Below, piece after piece: positions 35,495 to 42,620 of a stretch of 42,620 nt of DNA. Each line of letters starts with the position of its first letter. Position 1 is the first letter of the stretch. The position numbers and the translations under genes were made by a program. Below the pieces are notes generated by a model. That model saw only the letters and a list, made by a program, of their open reading frames with translations, did no database searches and was not told the DNA's origin. The stretch spans positions 1 to 42,620 of the forward strand of contig CACIDN010000008.1 in NCBI GenBank assembly GCA_902585415.1, in the 5' to 3' direction. This DNA is from an uncultured Pelagibacteraceae bacterium (lineage in GTDB: Bacteria; Pseudomonadota; Alphaproteobacteria; Pelagibacterales; Pelagibacteraceae).

Positions 35495-36581
35495 TTACAC
35501 ACCAATAGATAAAATTATTAAATCTGCAAAAAAAGGTGAAATGTATATCCTTGTTGATGATGAAAATCGTGAGAATGAAGGAGATTTAGTCGTTCCAGCA
35601 TCAAATGTATCTTCTAATAAAATCAATTTTATGGCCAAATATGGTAGAGGATTAATTTGTTTAGCTATTACAGACAAACAAGCTAAAAAATTAAATTTAT
35701 CATTAATGTCTCCAATAAATAATTCAAGAAATCAAACTGCTTTCACTGTTTCAATTGAGGCAAAAAAAGGTGTTACAACCGGTATTTCAGCCAAAGATAG
35801 ATCTAAAACTATCAAAACAGCTATTAAAGATAATGTTAAGAAGGAGGAAATTGTTTCTCCTGGCCATATTTTTCCAATTATCTCAAAAGATGGTGGTGTA
35901 TTAGTTAGAGCAGGACACACAGAGGCATCAGTAGATATTTCAAAACTTGCAAATAAAAACCCATCTGCTGTTATATGTGAAATAATGAATGATTATGGTG
36001 TTATGGCAAAAGGAAAAGAGCTTTTTGATTTTGCAAAAAAACATAATCTGAAGATTGGTAAAATTGAAGATTTGATTTCTTACAGACTTAAAAATGAGAA
36101 ATTAATTAAGTTGAGGAAAAAGGATCATATATCAATAAATAATCAAAAATTTTCAATTAAAGTATTTGAAAATCTATTAGATGGATCTGAAAATTTTGCT
36201 TTAGTTAAAGGTAAAATTAAATCTAATAAGAATATTAGAGTTAGAGTTATATCCTCAAATATTGTTGAGAATTATCTTATGGGAAAAAATCTACCAAATT
36301 CATTTAATAAAACTTTAAGATACTTCCAAAAATTTAATAATTGCGTTCTTATATTTATTAGAGATACAAATATAAAATCTGTATCTTCAACTTTACGAGA
36401 TTTAAAATCAGAGAAAGTTAAAAAGAGATCAGATCAATTAATCAGGAATTATGGTATAGGTGCTCAAATAATAAAATCTTTAAAAATTAAAAATATGATT
36501 TTAGTTACAAGGTCTCTAAAAAAAGTTGTAGGTCTAGAAGGATTTGATATAAAAATTATAAAACAAGAGATTATTAAATGA
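35481..36581 (+). CDS. ribB: 3,4-dihydroxy-2-butanone 4-phosphate synthase fused to a degenerate GTP cyclohydrolase II (RibBX type)
   Basis: The N-terminal domain (about 1-200) makes the four-carbon unit of riboflavin from ribulose 5-phosphate. It is intact, with VDDENRENEGDL (25-36), SPGHIFPI (126-133) and RAGHTEASVDIS (143-154). The C-terminal domain (about 205-366) aligns with GTP cyclohydrolase II in its last part (NYGIGAQIIKSLKIKNMILVTR). It lacks the zinc-binding cysteines expected after VRV (here VRVISSNIVENYLMG) and the RGRGIG-type GTP motif. Such fusions with a dead second half are known as RibBX. GTP cyclohydrolase II activity would need another gene. Overlaps ribE by 14 bases and ribH by four. 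Confidence 0.92.
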   Translation: MVKSNYTPIDKIIKSAKKGEMYILVDDENRENEGDLVVPASNVSSNKINFMAKYGRGLICLAITDKQAKKLNLSLMSPINNSRNQTAFTVSIEAKKGVTTGISAKDRSKTIKTAIKDNVKKEEIVSPGHIFPIISKDGGVLVRAGHTEASVDISKLANKNPSAVICEIMNDYGVMAKGKELFDFAKKHNLKIGKIEDLISYRLKNEKLIKLRKKDHISINNQKFSIKVFENLLDGSENFALVKGKIKSNKNIRVRVISSNIVENYLMGKNLPNSFNKTLRYFQKFNNCVLIFIRDTNIKSVSSTLRDLKSEKVKKRSDQLIRNYGIGAQIIKSLKIKNMILVTRSLKKVVGLEGFDIKIIKQEIIK

Positions 36582-36964
36582 AAAAAAAAGTTCTTATTGT
36601 TGTATCAGATTATTATAAAAATATTAGCAAAGCACTGCTTAAAAGTACTGAAAAGTATCTAAACAAAAAAATTAGTATAAATATTATTAAAGTTCCTGGT
36701 GTTTTTGAAATACCAGTAATAATTTCAAAAAATATAAAAAAGTTTGATGGTTTTGTTGCTATAGGCTGCGTGATTAAGGGTAAAACTGCCCATTTTGACT
36801 TAATATCAAGGTCAGTAATTGATGCAATCATGAATTTAAGCATAAATAATAAAAAACCTATAGGTAACTGTATTTTAACATGTTTTAATTACAAACAAGC
36901 TTTAGATAGAAAGAATAAAGGTAAAGAGGCAGCATTAGCGTTAAATAGTATCCTATATAAATAA
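36578..36964 (+). CDS. ribH: 6,7-dimethyl-8-ribityllumazine synthase, short form
   Basis: RibH condenses the RibD product with the RibB product to lumazine. The 128-residue protein is shorter than the typical 150-160. It keeps VPGVFEIPV near 39-47 and IGCVIKGKTAHFDLIS near 62-77, including the catalytic His of the TxHFD element. A segment near the C-terminus is shortened, so the usual TxxQAxxRAGGKAGNKG pattern is compressed to FNYKQALDRKNKGKEAA. The N-terminal ribityl-pocket motif, usually SRFN, is SDYYKN. Placement directly after ribBX (ATGA overlap) makes the assignment secure despite divergence. Confidence 0.9.
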   Translation: MKKKVLIVVSDYYKNISKALLKSTEKYLNKKISINIIKVPGVFEIPVIISKNIKKFDGFVAIGCVIKGKTAHFDLISRSVIDAIMNLSINNKKPIGNCILTCFNYKQALDRKNKGKEAALALNSILYK

Positions 36965-36976
36965 ATCAACTTTAAA

Positions 36977-37381
36977 ATGAAACCAACTTTTAGTCCAAAA
37001 AATAATCCAAGGGTTATAATTATTCAAATTTTATATGGAAAATTTTATAATGATGAACAGAAAATAATAATTCCTAAACATAGATTCAAAAAATTTATAA
37101 AAGACGTGGTTTTGGGTACGATAGAAAGAAATGAAATAATACTTTTAGAAATAAAAAAATATTTAAACACAGATATAAATATAGAAAACCACGATAATGT
37201 TTTTTTGATTATATTAAAAAGTGCTATTTATGAATTTTTATACAAACCATCAACATCATCAAAAATAATTATCAAAGAATATTTGAACGCGTCGAACTTT
37301 TTCATTGAAGATGCAAAGACTAAATATTTGAATGCATTACTTGACAAAATTTCTAAAAATTTAAGATTAAATGATGAATGA
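36977..37381 (+). CDS. nusB: Transcription antitermination factor NusB
   Basis: NusB pairs with ribosomal protein S10 (NusE) on boxA RNA during rRNA antitermination. The 134-residue all-helical protein has the family's N-terminal R..I.QILYG element (residues 12-21), LKSAIYEFLYKPSTSSKIII near 85, KEYLNASNFF and the C-terminal TKYLNALLDKI. Divergent in primary sequence, but the order ribH-nusB-thiL is characteristic in proteobacteria and supports the call. It overlaps thiL by 11 bases. Confidence 0.9.
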   Translation: MKPTFSPKNNPRVIIIQILYGKFYNDEQKIIIPKHRFKKFIKDVVLGTIERNEIILLEIKKYLNTDINIENHDNVFLIILKSAIYEFLYKPSTSSKIIIKEYLNASNFFIEDAKTKYLNALLDKISKNLRLNDE

Positions 37382-38339
37382 AAGTACTTTAATTGCAAAT
37401 TATTTAGCAAAACTGGTTAAAAATAATCCATCTGCATTAAAATTAAATGATGACGTTTTTTTTGATAAAAAAAATAAAAATGTAATTTCCGTTGATACTT
37501 ATGTAGAAAAAATACATTTTCCAAATTTTAAACATCCAGATTTATTAATAAAAAGAATTATTAGATCTTCTATATCAGATTTAGTTTGTAAAGGTGTTAA
37601 ACCTAAATTTTATTTTATTTCTGCTAGTGGAAACAAAAAGTCTTTTAGTAATAAAAACTTAAGGAAAATAATTAACTCCCTAAAGTCTGAGCAAAAAATA
37701 TTTTCTATAAAACTGTCTGGAGGAGATACAGTTTTTTCTAAAATTAATTCATTTACTATTGTTTCATTAGGATTTAGTGACAAAATAGTAAAGAGAAATA
37801 ATGCTAAGATTAATGACGATATTTACATAACTGGTGAATTGGGAGATAGTTATTTAGGATTAAAATATTTACAAGAAAAAAATTTAAATAAAAACGCTAA
37901 CAAGAAATATTTTATAAATAAATTTTATTTGCCCAAAATTAATTTAAAATTTTCAAAATATTTAATTAAATTAGCAAATACATCAATTGATATTTCAGAT
38001 GGTCTATTAATTGATTTAAATAAAATGATTAATAAACAAAAATTATCTTCTGAAATTTATTATGATAAAATACCTATATCTAGTAAATTGAAAATTTTTT
38101 TAAGAAAAAACTCTCTAAAAAAAAATAAGTTTATTTTTAATGGTGATGATTATCAAATTTTGTTCACTTCAAGTAAATTTAACAGAGATAAAATTGATAA
38201 AATTTCAAAAAAAACTAAAACAAAAATCAGCAGAATAGGCAAAATTTTATCAAAAAAAAAATTCAAGTTTAGGCTTTTAAATGGTGATAAAGTGTTAAAA
38301 TTACCAAAAACCCCCGGCTATCAGCATCTTTTTTCCTAA
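37371..38339 (+). CDS. thiL: Thiamine-monophosphate kinase
   Basis: ThiL phosphorylates thiamine monophosphate to the active cofactor thiamine pyrophosphate. The 322-residue protein begins in tandem ATGs (37371/37374). It carries the magnesium-binding pattern LNDDVFFD (25-32) and SVDTYVEKIHF (40-50), then SDLVCKGVKP near 69-78, SGGDTVFS near 116, ITGELGDSYLGL near 149-160 and IDISDGLLIDL near 204-214, all placed as in the AIR synthase/ThiL fold. No TPP riboswitch can fit upstream because it overlaps nusB by 11 bases. Confidence 0.93.
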   Translation: MMNESTLIANYLAKLVKNNPSALKLNDDVFFDKKNKNVISVDTYVEKIHFPNFKHPDLLIKRIIRSSISDLVCKGVKPKFYFISASGNKKSFSNKNLRKIINSLKSEQKIFSIKLSGGDTVFSKINSFTIVSLGFSDKIVKRNNAKINDDIYITGELGDSYLGLKYLQEKNLNKNANKKYFINKFYLPKINLKFSKYLIKLANTSIDISDGLLIDLNKMINKQKLSSEIYYDKIPISSKLKIFLRKNSLKKNKFIFNGDDYQILFTSSKFNRDKIDKISKKTKTKISRIGKILSKKKFKFRLLNGDKVLKLPKTPGYQHLFS

Positions 38340-38395
38340 TATTTTATTGCCTTTTATGTTTTATTTTGTATTGTCCGCTTTTTAAATTTTAATTT

Positions 38396-40501
38396 ATGTC
38401 TAGTAATACAGAAACGATACTAATTTTCACAATTTTAGCAGGGCTTTTATCTATAGTTTATGGTTTTTTTACAGGCAAAAGTATTTTAAGTTCAAGTGCG
38501 GGAAATAAAAAGATGCAAGAAATTGCATCTGCCATACAAATTGGTGCTAAAGCATATTTAAATAGACAATATAAAACTATTGCAATTGTTGGAGTAGTAG
38601 TTTTAGTTATTGTAAGTTTTTCATTTAGTGTTCTAGTGGGATTAGGATATTTTATTGGCGCAACACTTTCTGGTATAGCTGGTTATGTAGGAATGCTAGT
38701 CTCTGTTCAAGCTAATGTAAGAACTGCAGAAGCTTCAAGAAAAGGTTTGGCTAGTGGATTATCAGTAGCATTCAAGTCTGGAGCAGTCACAGGAATGTTG
38801 GTTGCTGGTTTAGCATTATTATCAATAGCAGTTTATTATTATTTATTGTTAAGTTTTAAAGTTGATGAAAGAGAAATAGTCAACGCACTAGTAGCATTAG
38901 GTTTTGGCGCATCTTTAATTTCTATATTTGCAAGACTAGGTGGCGGTATATTTACAAAAGGAGCAGATGTTGGTGCTGATCTTGTCGGAAAAGTAGAGGC
39001 AGGTATACCAGAGGATGATCCAAGAAACCCAGCAGTTATAGCTGATAATGTTGGTGATAATGTTGGAGATTGCGCTGGTATGGCAGCAGATTTATTTGAA
39101 ACCTATGCAGTAACTATAGTTGCAACAATGGTTTTATCATCAATATTCTTCCCTGGTGATATGTCAATGATGATTTATCCACTTACAATTGGCGGTGCTT
39201 GCATTTTAACATCTATTATAGGAACTTTTTTTGTAAGACTTGGTAGTAGTAAAAATGTAATGAATGCCTTGTATAAAGGTTTTGTTGTATCTGCCTTATC
39301 CTCATTATTAATTTTATATCCAGTAACTGATTATGTTTTAGGTTTAGATAATTCTTATACGTTAAAAAGTAAGTCATTTAGCGGAATGAGTTTATACTAT
39401 TGTGGAATAATAGGTTTAATTATAACTGGATTGTTAATATGGGTTACAGAATATTATACTGGAACAAATTACAGACCAGTTAAAAGTGTTGCTGGTTCAT
39501 CAACAACAGGACATGGTACGAATGTAATTCAAGGATTAGCAATTTCCTTAGAGGCTACAGCTATACCAGCACTTATAATCGTAGCTGGTATATTGATAAC
39601 AAATAATATTGCTGGTTTATACGGAATTGCAATAGCTGTTACTACAATGTTAGCTCTGGCTGGGATGGTTGTTGCATTAGATGCGTATGGGCCAGTCACA
39701 GATAATGCTGGAGGAATAGCAGAAATGTCTAAATTACCAAAAAATGTTAGAAAGACCACAGATGCTTTAGATGCTGTTGGCAATACAACAAAAGCAGTAA
39801 CTAAAGGATATGCAATTGGCTCAGCAGGTCTAGGTGCTTTAGTTTTGTTTGCGGCTTATACTGAAGATATAAAACATTTTTCTAAGGTAGCAGGATCAAA
39901 ATTAGAAGGCATTATAGTTACATTCGATTTATCAAATCCATATGTTGTTGTTGGATTACTTATTGGAGGAATGTTGCCTTATTTATTTGGATCAATGGGA
40001 ATGCAGGCTGTTGGTAGAGCAGGTGGTGCAGTTGTTATAGAAGTTAGGAGACAATTTAAAAAATATCCAGGTATAATGAAGAGAAAACAAAAACCTGACT
40101 ATGCTAAACTAGTAGATCTATTAACTGTAGCTGCAATAAAAGAGATGATAATTCCGTCATTATTGCCAGTTCTTTCACCAATAATTTTATATTTTACAAT
40201 TTTAATTATTGGTGGACAGGTTGCAGCATTAGCTTCTGTGGGTGCAATGTTGCTTGGAGTAATTATCACAGGTTTGTTTGTTGCTATTTCTATGACTGCA
40301 GGTGGTGGTGCTTGGGATAATGCAAAAAAATATATAGAGGATGGAAAATTTGGCGGAAAAGGATCGGAAGCACATAAAGCTGCAGTGACCGGTGACACTG
40401 TCGGAGATCCATATAAAGACACAGCAGGTCCTGCTGTAAATCCAATGATAAAAATTACAAATATCGTTGCACTTCTTCTTTTAGCCGTTATTGCTGGATA
40501 G
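38396..40501 (+). CDS. hppA: Membrane-bound proton-translocating pyrophosphatase, K+-independent type
   Basis: HppA is an integral membrane pump that uses pyrophosphate hydrolysis to move protons across the inner membrane. The 701-residue protein has about 16 spans. Substrate-binding loops are [20 protein letters not shown] (191-210), [18 protein letters not shown] (217-234), [16 protein letters not shown] (429-444) and the late [18 protein letters not shown]. Lys466 and Thr469 in [10 protein letters not shown] are the residues that distinguish K+-independent from K+-dependent enzymes (which have Ala at the first position). The 56-base gap before it suggests its own promoter, though I see no strong match. 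Convergent with the BamE-like gene after 16 bases. Confidence 0.97.
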   Translation: MSSNTETILIFTILAGLLSIVYGFFTGKSILSSSAGNKKMQEIASAIQIGAKAYLNRQYKTIAIVGVVVLVIVSFSFSVLVGLGYFIGATLSGIAGYVGMLVSVQANVRTAEASRKGLASGLSVAFKSGAVTGMLVAGLALLSIAVYYYLLLSFKVDEREIVNALVALGFGASLISIFARLGGGIFTKGADVGADLVGKVEAGIPEDDPRNPAVIADNVGDNVGDCAGMAADLFETYAVTIVATMVLSSIFFPGDMSMMIYPLTIGGACILTSIIGTFFVRLGSSKNVMNALYKGFVVSALSSLLILYPVTDYVLGLDNSYTLKSKSFSGMSLYYCGIIGLIITGLLIWVTEYYTGTNYRPVKSVAGSSTTGHGTNVIQGLAISLEATAIPALIIVAGILITNNIAGLYGIAIAVTTMLALAGMVVALDAYGPVTDNAGGIAEMSKLPKNVRKTTDALDAVGNTTKAVTKGYAIGSAGLGALVLFAAYTEDIKHFSKVAGSKLEGIIVTFDLSNPYVVVGLLIGGMLPYLFGSMGMQAVGRAGGAVVIEVRRQFKKYPGIMKRKQKPDYAKLVDLLTVAAIKEMIIPSLLPVLSPIILYFTILIIGGQVAALASVGAMLLGVIITGLFVAISMTAGGGAWDNAKKYIEDGKFGGKGSEAHKAAVTGDTVGDPYKDTAGPAVNPMIKITNIVALLLLAVIAG

Positions 40502-40522
40502 ATAATATTATAATATTTTATC
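40501..40522. terminator. Possible bidirectional hairpin between hppA and the BamE-like gene
   Basis: AATATTATAATATT (40504-40517) is a perfect inverted repeat that exactly fills the space between the two convergent stops; GATAA (40501-40505) and TTATC (40518-40522) offer an alternative outer stem. All the pairs but one are A-T, so the hairpin is weak; its position is what makes it notable. Confidence 0.35.
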
Positions 40523-40988
40523 TTGTACCCTGTTCTCTTTTTTTCTTTCTAACACCCATAGGATCGTTAACTTTTTGTCTTAAGCTTGATAAAAATTTAT
40601 AAATAAAATCTCTTTTCTCTAAACTTGCAGTTCTATTTTTATCAAATTTTATATCTCTCATTTTGTTAATATCAATGAAATTTTTTTTTGAAACAATACC
40701 CAGCTCATTTATTTCTAAGATTAATACATTATTTATGATAAGTTTACGTTTCCCAAAAAAATGGGTATTACTAATTTTTCGCTCTATATATATCCACATA
40801 TCATTATCAAATGTGCTTTTCGTTGATGGTTCACCTAAAGTATTAATTACATCATTTTTATTTGATGTTTGAACTATTATTTTTTTTTCTTTTTTGTCTA
40901 GGAAAAATACACCATGATGATCATCCACAAGATCAAAAGAACAGTTTGAAATTAAAAAAAAAAGATATATAAAAAAAAATATTTTCAT
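40518..40988 (-). CDS. bamE: BamE/SmpA-like outer-membrane lipoprotein
   Basis: BamE is a small accessory lipoprotein of the outer-membrane beta-barrel assembly machine. I choose the ATG complementary to 40986-40988 (156 residues), giving a short signal sequence ending LISNC, whose Cys16 would be lipidated; the Asn just before the Cys is not the usual Gly/Ala/Ser. An upstream ATG at 41033 would add 15 residues that overlap the divergent gene. The SmpA/OmlA domain shows NKNDVINTLGEPSTKS near 51-66 and DMWIYIERK near 70. The C-terminus is long and basic. The start overlaps the start of the divergent gene (CATG). Function by family membership. Confidence 0.78.
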   Translation of the reverse strand: MKIFFFIYLFFLISNCSFDLVDDHHGVFFLDKKEKKIIVQTSNKNDVINTLGEPSTKSTFDNDMWIYIERKISNTHFFGKRKLIINNVLILEINELGIVSKKNFIDINKMRDIKFDKNRTASLEKRDFIYKFLSSLRQKVNDPMGVRKKKREQGTR

Positions 40989-41460
40989 GCAATCTGAATA
41001 TATACATATATATAATAATTTAATTAATCTCACTAGAAATAAAAAACTTTTTTTCTATTTTACTTCTAAGGATACTTTTTCTGATAGACTAATTATTTTT
41101 ATGCTCCATTTAGCCTTTTTTTTAAAAAATTATAAATTAAAAATTAATAAAGATTATATACAGAATTTTTATGACTATACTTTTAGACAAATAGAATTAG
41201 ATATAAGAGAAATTGGCTATGGTGACCAAACCGTAAACAAAAAAATGAAAACATATGTAAATTTATTGTACTCTATAATAAACAAAATTGATAATTGGGA
41301 AAATTTTGATAATCAAAAAAAAATTGATATTTTTAATAATTTCTTAGAAATTGGTGATAATTGCAAAATTTTTGTTCAATATTTTGATGACTATTTAAAA
41401 TATATATCAAAATTATCTTTAAATTCATTTACAAAAAGTGTAATAGATCATAAATTTTAA
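40987..41460 (+). CDS. Ubiquinol-cytochrome c chaperone (Cbp3/UQCC1-like) family protein
   Basis: Cbp3-like proteins help assemble the cytochrome bc1 complex in mitochondria; alphaproteobacteria have a homologous family. The 157-residue protein shows SDRLIIFMLHLAFFLKNY near 32-49, then FYDYTFRQIELDIREIGYGD near 61-80 and VNKKMKTYVNLLYS near 83-96, the pattern of the family's helical core. It has no signal peptide. In alphaproteobacteria this gene commonly lies between bamE and a DUF177 gene before plsX. Here DUF177 is absent and rpmF follows after three bases. The start codon shares bases with the divergent BamE-like gene. Confidence 0.82.
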   Translation: MQSEYIHIYNNLINLTRNKKLFFYFTSKDTFSDRLIIFMLHLAFFLKNYKLKINKDYIQNFYDYTFRQIELDIREIGYGDQTVNKKMKTYVNLLYSIINKIDNWENFDNQKKIDIFNNFLEIGDNCKIFVQYFDDYLKYISKLSLNSFTKSVIDHKF

Positions 41461-41463
41461 ATT

Positions 41464-41643
41464 ATGGCTGTCCCTAAGCGAAAAACTACAAAATCAAGAT
41501 CTGGTAAGCGTAGATCTCATATTAAATTTAAAGTACATAATATTTTAGAAGATAAGAAATCAGGAGAGTACAGACTTTCTCATCATTTAGATCTTAAAAC
41601 AGGAACATACAAAGGCAGACAGATTTTAGATCCAAAGGATTAA
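41464..41643 (+). CDS. rpmF: 50S ribosomal protein L32
   Basis: L32 is a small protein of the large ribosomal subunit. The 59-residue product begins [19 protein letters not shown] and ends with [17 protein letters not shown], both typical of proteobacterial L32. It lacks the zinc-binding cysteines, as is normal in this group. It sits three bases after the Cbp3-like gene and seven bases before plsX; rpmF-plsX is a widely conserved pair that ties ribosome and lipid synthesis together. Confidence 0.96.
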   Translation: MAVPKRKTTKSRSGKRRSHIKFKVHNILEDKKSGEYRLSHHLDLKTGTYKGRQILDPKD

Positions 41644-41650
41644 TTTTTTT

Positions 41651-42620
41651 ATGTTTCAAAAAATTAGAGTTGCAGTAGATGCAATGGGAGGAGACAATTC
41701 TCCAAAAAAAATAATTGATGGGGTTATTCACAATTACAAAAATAACGCAAATGTAATATATAATATTTTTGGAGATAAGGTTCTAATTGAGAGATTTTTA
41801 CCAAATAATTATAATAAAGATATTTTTCTTGTTACGGATACAAAAAATAAAATTTTAGACACCGACACACCATTAGCAGCAGCAAAAAAAGGTAAAGATA
41901 CAAGCATGTGGATGACTATACAAAGCCTTAAAAATAACGATTCAGACATTGCTATATCTGCAGGTAATACTGGTGCCCTTTTTGTAATTGCTAAATTAAT
42001 TCTTAAAATGATAGATAATATAGATAAACCAGCTTTGTCTGCATTATGGCCAAATAAAAAAAATTTTAATGTAGTTTTAGATCTGGGGGCAAATATAGAA
42101 TGTAATGAGAAAAATCTTTTAGACTTTTCAATAATGGGATCTTCATTATTCAAAGCGTTATATCCTGATGACAAACCCATAGTTGCATTACTGAATGTTG
42201 GTTCAGAGGAACTAAAAGGGAATGATACAATTAAAAAAGCATACAATAATTTACAAAACAGAACAAATAACAATTTTGAATTTTATGGTTACATAGAGGG
42301 CAACAATATTATGGATGGAAATGTTAATGTAATTGTTACCGATGGATTTACAGGTAATGTTGCATTAAAAACTGCTGAGGGAACAGCAAACTTTATTGTT
42401 AATGAATTTAAAGAGTCTATGACTTCAAATATATTAGGTAGAATTTCAAGTTTGATAAATATAAAAAATTTGAAGAAGGTAAAAAAAAAATTAGACCCAA
42501 GACTTTATAACGGGGCTATATTAATCGGTCTAAACTCTCCAGTTGTAAAAAGTCACGGCTCAACTGACTATATTGGGTTTTCAAATTCTATAAACGTATG
42601 TTTAAAAATAGTAAAAAATA
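41651..42620 (+). CDS. plsX: Phosphate acyltransferase, cut by window end
   Basis: PlsX converts acyl-ACP to acyl-phosphate, the donor used by PlsY. From the ATG at 41651 the frame stays open to the end of the window, giving 323 residues of an expected 330-350, so only the last residues are missing. Motifs are VAVDAMGGDNSPKKIIDG (7-24), SAGNTGALF near 104-112, LDLGANIEC near 141 and VIVTDGFTGNVALKTAEG near 226-243. The late KSHGSTDYIGF near 301-311 matches the usual HGSS/HGNA-type element. Its partner plsY is at 5674-6261. Confidence 0.96.
   Translation, partial: MFQKIRVAVDAMGGDNSPKKIIDGVIHNYKNNANVIYNIFGDKVLIERFLPNNYNKDIFLVTDTKNKILDTDTPLAAAKKGKDTSMWMTIQSLKNNDSDIAISAGNTGALFVIAKLILKMIDNIDKPALSALWPNKKNFNVVLDLGANIECNEKNLLDFSIMGSSLFKALYPDDKPIVALLNVGSEELKGNDTIKKAYNNLQNRTNNNFEFYGYIEGNNIMDGNVNVIVTDGFTGNVALKTAEGTANFIVNEFKESMTSNILGRISSLINIKNLKKVKKKLDPRLYNGAILIGLNSPVVKSHGSTDYIGFSNSINVCLKIVKN

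Noticed and set aside
37360..37380. TPP riboswitch ahead of thiL, or glycine riboswitch ahead of glyA (32052-32058)
   Set aside because: thiL overlaps nusB and only seven bases precede glyA, so there is no room for a riboswitch, and no conserved core was visible.
1..42620. CRISPR array, insertion sequence, prophage or defence island
   Set aside because: I saw no spaced direct repeats, transposase, integrase, phage structural or restriction genes, and no change in composition; the only tRNA has no integrase or repeated 3' end beside it.

Overview
The window looks like chromosome from a streamlined marine alphaproteobacterium, most probably SAR11/Pelagibacterales. This rests on the very low GC content, lysine/asparagine/isoleucine-rich proteins, a median spacing between genes of a few bases or an overlap, only one tRNA, no mobile elements, a four-subunit sarcosine-oxidase locus, a K+-independent proton-pumping pyrophosphatase, and a typical alphaproteobacterial order (rpiB-glyA-nrdR-rib genes-nusB-thiL-hppA-bamE-like-cbp3-like-rpmF-plsX). 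The assignment comes from reading the sequence; no database was searched. I see 46 protein genes (two cut by the window edges) and one tRNA. No stretch over 300 bases lacks a gene.

Layout. 1-453 (-) is the start of panC. 483-2593 (+) is galU-ugd (UDP-glucose to UDP-glucuronate). 2594-8976 (-) is a leftward run, in transcription order ruvX, pyrB, a dihydroorotase-like gene, plsY, topA, and a RidA-family gene. 9024-15154 (+) is gatC-gatA-gatB, an O-methyltransferase, trhO and a MATE transporter. 15116-20211 (-) is soxB-soxD-soxA-soxG. 20276-20370 (+) is tRNA-Ser(GCU). 20376-22607 (-) is a lytic transglycosylase. 22650-29968 (+) is one long run: dapA, smpB, folK, rel/spoT, pyrE, pdxJ, acpS, lepB, rnc, recO. 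29969-30967 (-) is hemB. 31037-40501 (+) holds an Asp/Asn-hydroxylase-like gene, rpiB, glyA, nrdR, ribD, ribE, ribBX, ribH, nusB, thiL and hppA. 40518-40988 (-) is a BamE-like lipoprotein. 40987-42620 (+) is a Cbp3-like chaperone, rpmF and the start of plsX.

How the genes work together. Pyrimidine synthesis is represented by pyrB, the degenerate dihydroorotase and pyrE. One-carbon metabolism links the sarcosine-oxidase complex (which releases glycine and a folate-bound C1 unit), glyA and folK. The riboflavin block supplies FMN/FAD, which the oxidase needs. plsX, plsY and acpS serve phospholipid and fatty-acid synthesis; galU/ugd provide sugar nucleotides for surface glycans or glycolipids.

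I did not find an unmistakable new multi-gene system; most of the window is core genome. The most interesting points are local. The dihydroorotase-like protein beside pyrB has lost its HxH metal motif. The ribB fusion has a degenerate GTP-cyclohydrolase II half. NrdR has a shortened Cys-x-Cys zinc knuckle. Rel lacks the usual region between TGS and ACT. era is missing from the rnc-recO junction. A perfect palindrome sits inside the predicted sox promoter. Two divergent genes share the bases of their start codons (CATG). AT-only hairpins sit at three convergent gene ends. A 2OG-oxygenase-like gene of unknown substrate interrupts an otherwise conserved core gene order.
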